Below are positions 34,320-42,388 of a stretch of 64,000 nt of DNA, piece by piece. The stretch comes from Pseudobythopirellula maris (GTDB taxonomy: Bacteria; Planctomycetota; Planctomycetia; Pirellulales; Lacipirellulaceae), in the NCBI RefSeq assembly GCF_007859945.1, contig NZ_SJPQ01000001.1, positions 496,001 to 560,000 of the forward strand, in the 5' to 3' direction. Below the pieces are notes generated by a model. That model saw nothing but the letters and a program-made list of their open reading frames with translations, was not told the origin of the DNA and searched no databases. Positions within the stretch are counted from its first letter, which is position 1; each line of letters opens with the position of its first letter. Position numbers and translations under genes: made by a program.

Positions 34320-34503
34320 CACCTCCCAGAGCGCCCGATCGTGCCGAGGCCGCGTCGCTTCACGCGGCGGCGATGGACCAACCGCCGCCCCACGACCTTT
34401 CGGCCTAGCAATCGGGTCGACAACAGGTTTTTATAGAGGGGAGGCATTCTCGATCCCTGAGGGATATCCTTCCCGATCGATCCATCGCTCCGGAACTGAC
34501 AAG

Positions 34504-36162
34504 ATGGAATCGTCCCCCAATACCACTGGGTTTTTTAGTCGCGCTGCGCTGCTTGCGTTGGCGTTTGTCGTCGCGGCGTGCGCCGCTCCGGGGCGGGCGT
34601 GGGCGATCGACCCCGAGGGGCCCGAGGTCAAGGAGTTGATCGACAAGGGACTGAAGTTCCTAGAAACCAAGACCGACCGCCGCTTGGGTGGCAAGTGCCT
34701 TATCGCACTGGCCTTTATCAAGGCGGGGCAGCCCAACCACGCACGTGTCGACGAGGCCCTCGCCGCCTGCCGCCAGGAAGTCGGCAAGCCGATCAATCGG
34801 CTCGATGTGTACAGCAACGGCCTAGCGCTCATCTTCCTAAGCGAGGCGCGGGGGCGGGGCGACTCGAACCTGTTGGGTCAGTACCTCGACAAGCTGTACG
34901 AACGGCAAAAGCCGCACGGCGGGTGGGGCTATCACGACAAGCAGACGGGCGACACGTCGCAAACGCAGTACGGCGCCCTCGGGCTGTGGGAGGCGCACCA
35001 AGCGAACCGCCGCATCGATCCCGACGCCGCGATGCGGATGGCGCACTGGCTCGTGGCGACCCAAGACCCGTCGGGCACCTGGGGCTACCAAGGCGCCGTC
35101 AGTGAGAGCTCGGGGCGGGTGGCGCAATCGGGCGTGTCGGTCACCATGGCTTCGGCCGCGATGGGCAGCCTGTTGATCGCCGCCGACATGTTTGGCGTGC
35201 TCAACCCCATCTATTTCGACAGCGTCGACAGCGACGCGGTCGAGCCGCTCGACGGCGACAGCGGCGGTTCGGAGTCGGCGGAACTGCCATCGGCCCTGCG
35301 GCCGCGCGACGCCGGCGGCGCGGCAAGCCGCCAGGCGCCGCCGCTCAGCTCGCGTGGGTTGGCCGTCGCAAGGATTTACCAATCGCTCGAAGACGGCGCG
35401 AATTGGATGGAGAACAACTACAAGATCGACGCCGACACCTACGACAATTACTACCTCTACGCGTTGGAACGTTACAAGAGTTTCGAGGAGCTGCTCAACG
35501 GCGAGGACGATCCCGAACCGCATTGGTACAATGATGGCTACCAGAAATTGCTCGGCTCGGTGCGCGCCGACGGCAGCTGGTCGGAGAGCTGCGGCGTGGC
35601 GGTCGACACGGCGTTTGCGGTCCTGTTCTTGTTGCGTTCGACCAAGAAAAGCATCCGTGCGACCATCGGCGAGGGCGCTCTGGTCAGCGGGCGCGGCCTG
35701 CCGAGCGACGTCTCCAAGGCGCGGCTGAGTCGCGGTCAGGTCGTGGCCGAGCGAGCCGCGGTGAAGCTCAATGACTTTATCGGCATGATCGATCGAGACG
35801 AAACGCCCAGCGGCTACGCCGACGGCGGGGTCTCGTTGGTCGAGGGCGAAGTCGACGCCGAGACCGCCGACCGGCTTGCCGAGCTGCTGCGCACCGGCTC
35901 GCCCGAGGCGAGGCTCGCCGCGGCGGGCCTGTTGGGCAGGACGGGCGACTTGGCCCGTGCGCCCGATCTGATCTATGCTCTGACCGACCCCGACCGCCGT
36001 GTCGTGCTCGCCGCGCGCGACGCCTTGCGTATGCTGTCCCGCAGGATCGGTGGGTTCGGGCTGCCGAACGACTTCAACGAGAATCAACGACGCCAAGCGA
36101 TCGCCTCGTGGACCCGCTGGAGCGAGTCGGTCTCGCCCGGAACCGCGTCAGCCGCACGGTAG
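34504..36162 (+). CDS. Secreted or anchored alpha/alpha-toroid protein (prenyltransferase/squalene-oxidase-like repeats) with HEAT-like tail
   Basis: The 552-residue protein opens with a hydrophobic export signal (AALLALAFVVAACAAPGRAWA); the Cys in it may form a lipoprotein site. Residues about 35-380 contain repeats typical of the terpene-cyclase-like alpha/alpha toroid: RQKPHGGWGYHDKQTGDTSQ, ATQDPSGTWGYQGA and DGSWSESCGVAVDTAFAVLF. The acidic DXDD motif of true cyclases is not seen, so an enzyme role is doubtful. A HEAT-like repeat closes the protein (RTGSPEARLAAAGLLGRTGD). It is the first gene of an eight-gene run with ExbB and ExbD proteins and probably acts with them in the periplasm. 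The ATG at 34504 starts the signal peptide. Confidence 0.8.
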   Translation: MESSPNTTGFFSRAALLALAFVVAACAAPGRAWAIDPEGPEVKELIDKGLKFLETKTDRRLGGKCLIALAFIKAGQPNHARVDEALAACRQEVGKPINRLDVYSNGLALIFLSEARGRGDSNLLGQYLDKLYERQKPHGGWGYHDKQTGDTSQTQYGALGLWEAHQANRRIDPDAAMRMAHWLVATQDPSGTWGYQGAVSESSGRVAQSGVSVTMASAAMGSLLIAADMFGVLNPIYFDSVDSDAVEPLDGDSGGSESAELPSALRPRDAGGAASRQAPPLSSRGLAVARIYQSLEDGANWMENNYKIDADTYDNYYLYALERYKSFEELLNGEDDPEPHWYNDGYQKLLGSVRADGSWSESCGVAVDTAFAVLFLLRSTKKSIRATIGEGALVSGRGLPSDVSKARLSRGQVVAERAAVKLNDFIGMIDRDETPSGYADGGVSLVEGEVDAETADRLAELLRTGSPEARLAAAGLLGRTGDLARAPDLIYALTDPDRRVVLAARDALRMLSRRIGGFGLPNDFNENQRRQAIASWTRWSESVSPGTASAAR

Positions 36163-36209
36163 CGTCCCCCGCCCCGCCACTCCTCCCTCCTTCCCCCCAG
36201 CCGGCCGCG

Positions 36210-37091
36210 ATGGCTTTTGGAAAACGACGTCGATCCGCCGGCGCCGCCGCCAGCCGCCACGCGAACGGGCTCCGAGTCAGCGCCTACGACCGCGTGTCGA
36301 GCCTGCTGATCGCGCTGTTGCTGCTTGTGGGCATGGGGACGGTTGGGATCGGGATTATCTTCTTCACGCGTTCGATCACGACCGTGCGGGTAGCGATCGC
36401 GGTTCAGCCGGTCGAGGCGAGTGCGGCGATCGACTCGAGTCGCGGCGCCGCCGAGGATCCCGAGCCCCCCGGTTCGGAGGACAGCCTGGAGACGGTCGAC
36501 GCCTCGCTGCAAGACACGCTCAACTTGGTGATCGGAGCGGCCAACTCACAGCTCTCCCTCTACGACCCCGACGCGGAAGACACGGAGCTGAACACCCCGC
36601 GCGGCTCCGGACGCGGCGACCACCGCAGGTCGGGAGCGAATCAGAACGGGGCGTACGTCCAGGAGCCTCAGCGGGAGATCCGCTTCGAGCCCGCGTCGCT
36701 GGACGAGTACGCCCGCTGGTACGATTCGGCCGGCATGGAGCTGGCCGTCTTGGGACGCGACAACAAGGTTTACTACGCCGCTTCGCTGAGCCAAGCCAAG
36801 CCGAGCCTGCGCACGGGCGACCCGACCGAAGAGAAGCGGCTGTACTTCAATTCGACCGGTGGGCCGCTCGAAGGGCTCGACCGCCAGTTGGCCAAGAAAG
36901 CGGGTATTCTCAGCAAAGGAAGCGTCGTGCTGATGTTCTGTCAGCCGCAGACTCAGGCCGAGCTGCTCGCCCTGGAAAGCGCGGAGGCGGGCGGCAAGCC
37001 CGTAGAGAAAATCCGCCGCACCGTGTTCCGCGTCAGCCGCGACGCGGGCAAGGGCTTTGTTTTCAGCGTCGAGCGGCAAGACTATTATTGA
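36210..37091 (+). CDS. Single-pass membrane protein of the ExbB/ExbD operon
   Basis: The 293-residue protein has a basic N-terminus (GKRRRSAGAAASRHAN), one strong membrane helix at about 29-52 (SLLIALLLLVGMGTVGIGII) and a large C-terminal domain that would be periplasmic. A Pro/Glu/Ser-rich linker leads to a folded part (EIRFEPASLDEYARWYDSAG, VYYAASLSQAKPSLRTG, RRTVFRVSRDAGKGFVF). This TonB-like layout (short cytoplasmic part, one helix, long periplasmic part) is suggestive, but no TonB C-terminal domain is recognised. It lies between the toroid protein and ExbB with gaps of 47 and 88 bases. The called ATG removes an upstream Pro-rich extension. Confidence 0.72.
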   Translation: MAFGKRRRSAGAAASRHANGLRVSAYDRVSSLLIALLLLVGMGTVGIGIIFFTRSITTVRVAIAVQPVEASAAIDSSRGAAEDPEPPGSEDSLETVDASLQDTLNLVIGAANSQLSLYDPDAEDTELNTPRGSGRGDHRRSGANQNGAYVQEPQREIRFEPASLDEYARWYDSAGMELAVLGRDNKVYYAASLSQAKPSLRTGDPTEEKRLYFNSTGGPLEGLDRQLAKKAGILSKGSVVLMFCQPQTQAELLALESAEAGGKPVEKIRRTVFRVSRDAGKGFVFSVERQDYY

Positions 37092-37179
37092 GAGTGACCG
37101 GTAGCCCTCCCCCCTTCCCCCCATTCAATGGCCGCCCCGACTGACGTCTGGCGCCCTACCTTCCCGCCACGGAATCGAG

Positions 37180-37800
37180 ATGCAGTTCGAAACCCTCTTC
37201 ACCCTGGTCGGCTACATCATCTACACCGTCATGGCGATCGTCGCCCTGTGGGGCGCCTTTTGTGTGATTCTTGTTTGGCGCCGCGTCTCTACCACCCGCT
37301 TCCGCAACGAGCAGGAGCAGGACGCGTTCATGAACGAGCTCGAGCCGTTGCTGCGGACCCGGGCCTACGAGAACGCCTCGGCGTTGTGTGACGACGACAG
37401 CCGGGCCCTCCCGCAACTCGCCATGTTCGCCATCGAGAACCGCGACATGGGCCCCCAACGGGTCGAGCGGCAGCTCGTCGAGCGTTTCCAACTCGACGTC
37501 CTTTCCGACATCGAGCACCGGCTCAGCTGGGTCTCCACGGTCATCAAGAGCGCTCCGATGATCGGGCTCTTGGGCACGGTGATCGGCATGATGGGGGCCT
37601 TCGCCAACCTGAGCACGGGCTCGAAGGTCGACACCGGCAAGATGGCCGAAGACATCATGTTCGCGTTGATCACCACGGCGCTCGGCCTGATGGTCGCCGT
37701 CCCCTTGCTGCTCTGCCGCGAGGGGATCGCCCTGCAGATCCGCAAGATGGAGGACCTGGTGGCGACAGGCATGACGCGGCTGATGGAGATGCTGCGTTAA
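37180..37800 (+). CDS. exbB: ExbB/TolQ/MotA-type proton channel subunit
   Basis: These proteins form a pentameric ring around an ExbD/TolR pair and use the proton gradient to drive movement in the envelope. The 206-residue protein has three helices in the family order: about 8-30 (LVGYIIYTVMAIVALWGAF), then after a cytoplasmic loop 121-140 (KSAPMIGLLGTVIGMMGAF) and 158-178 (IMFALITTALGLMVAVPLLL). The GLLGTVxGM and TALGLxVAVP motifs line the proton path. Two ExbD genes follow at once. The partner driven by this motor is unknown. Confidence 0.93.
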   Translation: MQFETLFTLVGYIIYTVMAIVALWGAFCVILVWRRVSTTRFRNEQEQDAFMNELEPLLRTRAYENASALCDDDSRALPQLAMFAIENRDMGPQRVERQLVERFQLDVLSDIEHRLSWVSTVIKSAPMIGLLGTVIGMMGAFANLSTGSKVDTGKMAEDIMFALITTALGLMVAVPLLLCREGIALQIRKMEDLVATGMTRLMEMLR

Positions 37801-37854
37801 CCGCTTCTCGCCAACCACTCGAGCCCCCCCGCCCCGCCCCGCACGCCCCACGCC

Positions 37855-38343
37855 ATGCCAGCCCCCCTCCCAGAGAACGACAGCGCCAGCCCGTGGATGG
37901 GCATGCGCGCCAAGCGCAACACGGATGGCGGTGATGACATCGATATCACGCCGATGATCGACGTGACGTTCCTGCTGCTCATTTTCTTTCTCGTCGGTTC
38001 GGTGCCCGACCAGGTGACAGCCGTCGAGCTGCCCGAGGCGCTGCACGGCAAGCCCGTCAGCCAGCTCAAGGCGGTGGTATTCACGCTAGGCGATGGTGGA
38101 ATCGACAGCGCGCCGCTGTACGAAGCCGACGGCAAGCTCCCCGACAAGCTCATGCCCAACGAACCGGAGGCTCGCTCGCAAGCGGTTGCCGAAGTGGTCA
38201 CGCGGGGGCGGAGTGAAAAGAAGAACGACGTGGTGATCAAAGCCGACCGCGGCGTCGCGTTCCGCAACGTGTCGGCCTTGATCAAACACATTTCGCAAGT
38301 CGACGGGGTGCAGATCCACCTCGCCGTTTCCGAGAGCGAATAA
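37855..38343 (+). CDS. exbD: ExbD/TolR-type protein, first copy
   Basis: The 162-residue protein has a short cytoplasmic N-terminus, one membrane helix (DITPMIDVTFLLLIFFLVG, about 29-47) with the essential protonatable Asp in PMIDVTF, and a periplasmic domain ending in FRNVSALIKHISQVDGVQIH, as in ExbD/TolR. It lies 54 bases after exbB. Together with the next gene it may form a heterodimer in the ring. Confidence 0.92.
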   Translation: MPAPLPENDSASPWMGMRAKRNTDGGDDIDITPMIDVTFLLLIFFLVGSVPDQVTAVELPEALHGKPVSQLKAVVFTLGDGGIDSAPLYEADGKLPDKLMPNEPEARSQAVAEVVTRGRSEKKNDVVIKADRGVAFRNVSALIKHISQVDGVQIHLAVSESE

Positions 38344-38402
38344 CCCCCAACCGAACGGATCGCTACGCCGCCGGCCGCCACGCCGCCCCCCCAGCGCACG
38401 CA

Positions 38403-38933
38403 ATGAGCTCGACCCCGCCCCTCTACACCGACCCTGACATCGACCACGCCGAGGGCGACCTGCCGGCCAGTTGGTCGCGTCGGTTGCGTGAGGGGTCGGC
38501 GGAGGACGAGGTCGACATGACGCCGATGGTCGACGTGACCTTCCTGCTGCTGATCTTCTTCATGATCACGGCGGCGTTCGCGTTGCAGAAGGCGCTGGAA
38601 GTGCCGCCGCAGCAGGAGCAAGAAGAGGCCGCCTCGATGACCATCGAGGAACTCGAGGCCGACTCGATCGTGGTGCGAGTGGACGGCGACAACGTGTTCT
38701 GGATCGGCAGCCCGTCGTGGTCCGAAGAACGCCGCGCGCCGAGCAAGCAAGAGATGCGTGTGAAACTCCGTGAGGCTCGCGAGGGGCTTTCCAGCAGCGC
38801 GGGCCCGCCGAAGATGCTGGTGCAGGCCAACGGCGACGCCGCGCACGAGTACGTGGTCGCGGCGCTCGACGCCGGCTCGTCGGTCGGGGTCGAGGAGATC
38901 CAGCTGCTCTCTTACGAAGATGGCGATCTCTAA
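38403..38933 (+). CDS. exbD: ExbD/TolR-type protein, second copy
   Basis: The 176-residue protein has the same layout as the preceding gene: membrane helix with DMTPMVDVTFLLLIFFMIT and a periplasmic domain (TIEELEADSIVVRVDGDNVF, VQANGDAAHEYVVAALDAG). The two copies differ strongly outside the helix, so they are not a recent duplication but probably distinct subunits. ExbB rings hold two ExbD chains, and paired exbD genes suggest an asymmetric dimer. The gap to the previous gene is 59 bases. Confidence 0.92.
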   Translation: MSSTPPLYTDPDIDHAEGDLPASWSRRLREGSAEDEVDMTPMVDVTFLLLIFFMITAAFALQKALEVPPQQEQEEAASMTIEELEADSIVVRVDGDNVFWIGSPSWSEERRAPSKQEMRVKLREAREGLSSSAGPPKMLVQANGDAAHEYVVAALDAGSSVGVEEIQLLSYEDGDL

Positions 38934-39011
38934 CCCGCGCCAACGACCGCCGCCCCTCCGAACCGCCCGCCCGCCGCCCCACCCCAATCAGCCAACCCAC
39001 CGCACCGGGAC

Positions 39012-42000
39012 ATGACCGCAGAAGACTTCATCCAGATACTGGACCGCCAGGAGCCGCTCAGCGACGCGTTGCGCCAAAGCCTGTTGCGCACTGTGGCGAG
39101 CAGCCCTCGGCCGGTGTCGCCGTTCGAGTTGGGGCGTCTGCTGGTGAAGAAGGGTTACCTCGATTCCGACCGGGTCAACCAGGCCCTGGCGACGCTCGAG
39201 GAAGAAGCGAGCCCGCCCCCCCCGCCGACGCCGCCGCCGGCCGCGCCGCTAGGGCCGCCCCCCTCGTCGAGCAAGACGCTCGACGCCTTTGTCGAGCGGC
39301 CGGAGAGCAGCGACATCCACGACGAATCGATCGTCTTCGACGAGTCGCAACGCAAGGAGCTCGAATCATCGCTTTCGCAAACGAGTTCGGGGTCGGTCGT
39401 ATCACAAGTCGAATCGCAGGCGCGTCGCAAGACGCTCAAGAAGCCCAAGGGCAACGAGTTCGACTCCCCCTTGATGCTGCTGGGCGGCGGCGCCTTGGTG
39501 CTGCTCGTGCTCGGCGGGGCGGTGATGGCCTATCTGCTGGGCCGTGAGAGCGGCGACAAGCTGCTGCTCGACGCGACCACCCAGTTCGAGTCGGGCGCCT
39601 ACTCGCAGGCGATCGCCCAGTACGAGCGATTCGTCGAGAAGCACGTGTCGCACCACGCGATCGGCGAGGCCCGCGTGCGGTTGTTCCTCGCCCGCCTGCG
39701 GCAGGCGGTCGAGGTCAACAACGACCCCGCGTCCGCCCTCCAGATCGCACAAAGCTCGCTCCCCGAGGTCGAGGACATCGAGGAATTCGGCGAGGCGCGT
39801 CCCGAACTGGCGGCCTTGCTGCCGGACATCGCGCTGAAGCTCACCGAGATCGCTGAGCGTGTATCGGACGAAGCGACCTCGGCGCTCGACGCGGGCGACG
39901 CGGGCGAAGCCCCAGGCGCCGGCGCCACCGATTCCGCCGTCGAGCTAGCGACCGAGGCGATCGCTTTGGCCAGCAACACCAAGTACGTGCCCAAATCACT
40001 CCGCGACGAGCGCGATTACCAGGCCGCCCGCGAGACCCTCCAGCGGATCGCCCGCCGACGCGAGGCGCAGGTCGAGTTGGCCGCGGCGATCGGGGCGATG
40101 CGTGAGGCGATCGCGGCGGGAGACCCGGCGACCGCCTACTCGCGCTACGACGCCCTGCTCCGTTCGCGACCCGAGTTGGCCGAATCGGCGCCGCTCGAGA
40201 AGGCGTTGATGGCGGCCGCCGAGGCGGAGCGTGGCGTGGTGAACTACGAAGCGATCAGCAAGCCGGCGGAGACCCTCGAAGCGGCGAGCCCCGTGGTCGC
40301 CGCAGCGGCGGCCGCCAACCAACGGGTCAAAGGGGTCAGTCGCGACACGGGCGTTTACGCGATCCGCGTGAAGGGGATCGCGTATGGGGTGAACGTGGCC
40401 GATGGCGCGCTCCTTTGGCGTCGGCCCGTCGGCGCCACCGCGAGCGGCTGGCGGTCGGTCGCCGTGGACGACGATTTGCTGATGCTCGACACGCGGTCCG
40501 ACGAGTTGCTGCGGGTCAACGCCCGCTCGGGCGAGCTGCGTTGGCGTCAGTCGGTCGACGTCGGCGCGACGACGCCCGTCGTGCTAGGCGAACGCGTTCT
40601 CGTGGCGACCGCTTCCGGTTCGATGCTGGTGATCGACGCCGCCCAGGGCGCCCTCGTGGGCCGGGTCACGTTCGCCCAGCCGATACGCCTGCCGCCCGCC
40701 GTGAGCCGCGACGGCGACCGCGTCTATCTCGTAGGCGAGCATTCGATCGTCTACACGCTCGCAGCAGACAGTTTTGAGTGCCTGGGCGCTTATTACCTGG
40801 GGCACGAGACGGGGGCCATCACCGCCCCGCCTGCCGTGACGCTGCACAACCACGTGGCCGTCGCGGTGAACGACGGCTTGGAGACCAGCCGGGCGATGCT
40901 GCTCGGCGTGGGTTCGGACGGCGTGATCGAGCGCCTGCTCGACGCCGAACGGATGGAGGGGCTGGTCCGCACGGCGCCGCTGATCGCGGGCAGGTTGCTG
41001 ACCTACGTCACGAACAAGGGCGAGATCCGGGTGTACGAGATCGGTCCGGCGAACGAGCCGTCGCCGCTCAAGCCGCTCGCCGGCCGCAACGCCACGGCCA
41101 ACGCGTCCGTCAAGCGACGCAACGTCATTCGAGCGGGATCGGCGTTGTGGATTTCTAGCGACCGGCTGGTCAAGTGCGTGCCTTCGCTATCGAGCAGCCA
41201 ACTGAACGTGCAACAGATCGAGGAACCTTTTGCCGGCGACGAGTTCCTCGGCGAGATGCAGGTCCACCGCAGCACGTTGATCCACGCCCGCCGCCGACGG
41301 GGCAGCGATTCGGTGACCGTCGCCGCGTCGGAAGTCGAAAGCGGGGCCGTGGTCTGGGAGACCGATCTCGCCGCGCCGCCGGCTGGCGAACCACGCGCCG
41401 ATTCGCCCGCCGGGGCCATGCTGCCGCTCAGCGAGGGGCGCCCGCTGACGCTAGGCAAGCCGCTCCCGCTGGGCCCCCATGACTCGTCACGCTATGACGC
41501 GGCGATCACCCTCGCGAACGGGGCCATGGTGTTTACCAAGGTAGGCTCCGACCGAATCACCACCGTTACCTTCGACGCCAGCGGCCCCCGATCGACCCGG
41601 CACACGCTGGACGACGCCCTGGCCTGTCGGCCGATCGCCGCCGGAGATGCGTGGCTGGCGTCTTTTGAGTTAGGCCAAATCTGCTTGTTGGACGAAAGCG
41701 GGATGCCGGTCGCCGCGCCGTTCCAGGCGCCGGCTGAGCCCGGCGTTCCGGCCGCTTGGCTCGGCGCGCAACAAGCCGGGCCCGATCGGCCCGAATTCGT
41801 TGTTCCCCAAGCAACGGGCGTCGTCCGCTTGTTGCGATTGAACGACGGCCCGGCGCGCGGTCTTGTTGAATTGGCGAGCGTTGACCTGGAGGCGCGCGTG
41901 GTCTCCGACGCCGCGGTCGCCGGGGCTTCGGTTGCGGTGGTCCTTGAGGGCGGACGCCTGGCGAGGCTAGCCTTGGCTGGCCTCCAGTCCGAGGGCGTCG

Positions 42001-42350
42001 TCGATGTTGGCCCCGTGGTTTGGGGGCCTTACGCCATCGGCGAGAGATTCGTGGTCGGCGCCGCCGAGGGCGACTTGGTTGCGATCGCCGCTTCGGGACC
42101 GCTCGCCGTTGAATGGCGAACGCCTGCCCCCAGCGGACGCCCCGTGGGCGCCCCGGCGCTCGACGACAGGGGGCGCATGCTAGTGGCGACCGACCGCGGC
42201 GAGATCGGCCTCTACTCGGCCGCTACGGGCGAGGCGGCCGGCGCGTCTATCACCCTCGGCCAATCACTCGCTTCGGGTCCAGTCTCCCGGGGCGACTCGT
42301 GGCTGCTCGCCGCGCAAGACGGATCAATGCTCTCTGTGGTTGCCCCCTGA
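39012..42350 (+). CDS. Large membrane-anchored protein with TPR-like and PQQ-type beta-propeller regions
   Basis: The 1112-residue protein has a cytoplasmic N-terminal segment of about 155 residues (FELGRLLVKKGYLDSDRVNQ, then a Pro-rich linker), one membrane helix at about 156-177 (MLLGGGALVLLVLGGAVMAY), a helical TPR-like part (SGAYSQAIAQYERFVEKHVS) and, from about residue 420, a long series of beta-propeller blades with the PQQ-type pattern: DGALLWRRPV, SGELRWRQSV and SMLVIDAAQGALVGRV. No PQQ-enzyme residues are evident, so a BamB-like scaffold is more likely than a dehydrogenase. It follows the ExbD genes in the operon and could be the load on which the ExbB/ExbD motor acts. Function is unknown. 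Confidence 0.82.
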   Translation: MTAEDFIQILDRQEPLSDALRQSLLRTVASSPRPVSPFELGRLLVKKGYLDSDRVNQALATLEEEASPPPPPTPPPAAPLGPPPSSSKTLDAFVERPESSDIHDESIVFDESQRKELESSLSQTSSGSVVSQVESQARRKTLKKPKGNEFDSPLMLLGGGALVLLVLGGAVMAYLLGRESGDKLLLDATTQFESGAYSQAIAQYERFVEKHVSHHAIGEARVRLFLARLRQAVEVNNDPASALQIAQSSLPEVEDIEEFGEARPELAALLPDIALKLTEIAERVSDEATSALDAGDAGEAPGAGATDSAVELATEAIALASNTKYVPKSLRDERDYQAARETLQRIARRREAQVELAAAIGAMREAIAAGDPATAYSRYDALLRSRPELAESAPLEKALMAAAEAERGVVNYEAISKPAETLEAASPVVAAAAAANQRVKGVSRDTGVYAIRVKGIAYGVNVADGALLWRRPVGATASGWRSVAVDDDLLMLDTRSDELLRVNARSGELRWRQSVDVGATTPVVLGERVLVATASGSMLVIDAAQGALVGRVTFAQPIRLPPAVSRDGDRVYLVGEHSIVYTLAADSFECLGAYYLGHETGAITAPPAVTLHNHVAVAVNDGLETSRAMLLGVGSDGVIERLLDAERMEGLVRTAPLIAGRLLTYVTNKGEIRVYEIGPANEPSPLKPLAGRNATANASVKRRNVIRAGSALWISSDRLVKCVPSLSSSQLNVQQIEEPFAGDEFLGEMQVHRSTLIHARRRRGSDSVTVAASEVESGAVVWETDLAAPPAGEPRADSPAGAMLPLSEGRPLTLGKPLPLGPHDSSRYDAAITLANGAMVFTKVGSDRITTVTFDASGPRSTRHTLDDALACRPIAAGDAWLASFELGQICLLDESGMPVAAPFQAPAEPGVPAAWLGAQQAGPDRPEFVVPQATGVVRLLRLNDGPARGLVELASVDLEARVVSDAAVAGASVAVVLEGGRLARLALAGLQSEGVVDVGPVVWGPYAIGERFVVGAAEGDLVAIAASGPLAVEWRTPAPSGRPVGAPALDDRGRMLVATDRGEIGLYSAATGEAAGASITLGQSLASGPVSRGDSWLLAAQDGSMLSVVAP

Positions 42351-42388
42351 TTGCTTTCCAATCTCCTCTCTCCTTCCCCCGCAGGCCG

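Noticed and set aside
34410-34440. Promoter for the ExbB/ExbD operon (TCGACA with TTATAG-like box)
   Set aside because: The boxes are weak and spacing is poor; a promoter must lie between the tRNA gene and 34504, but this one cannot be supported.
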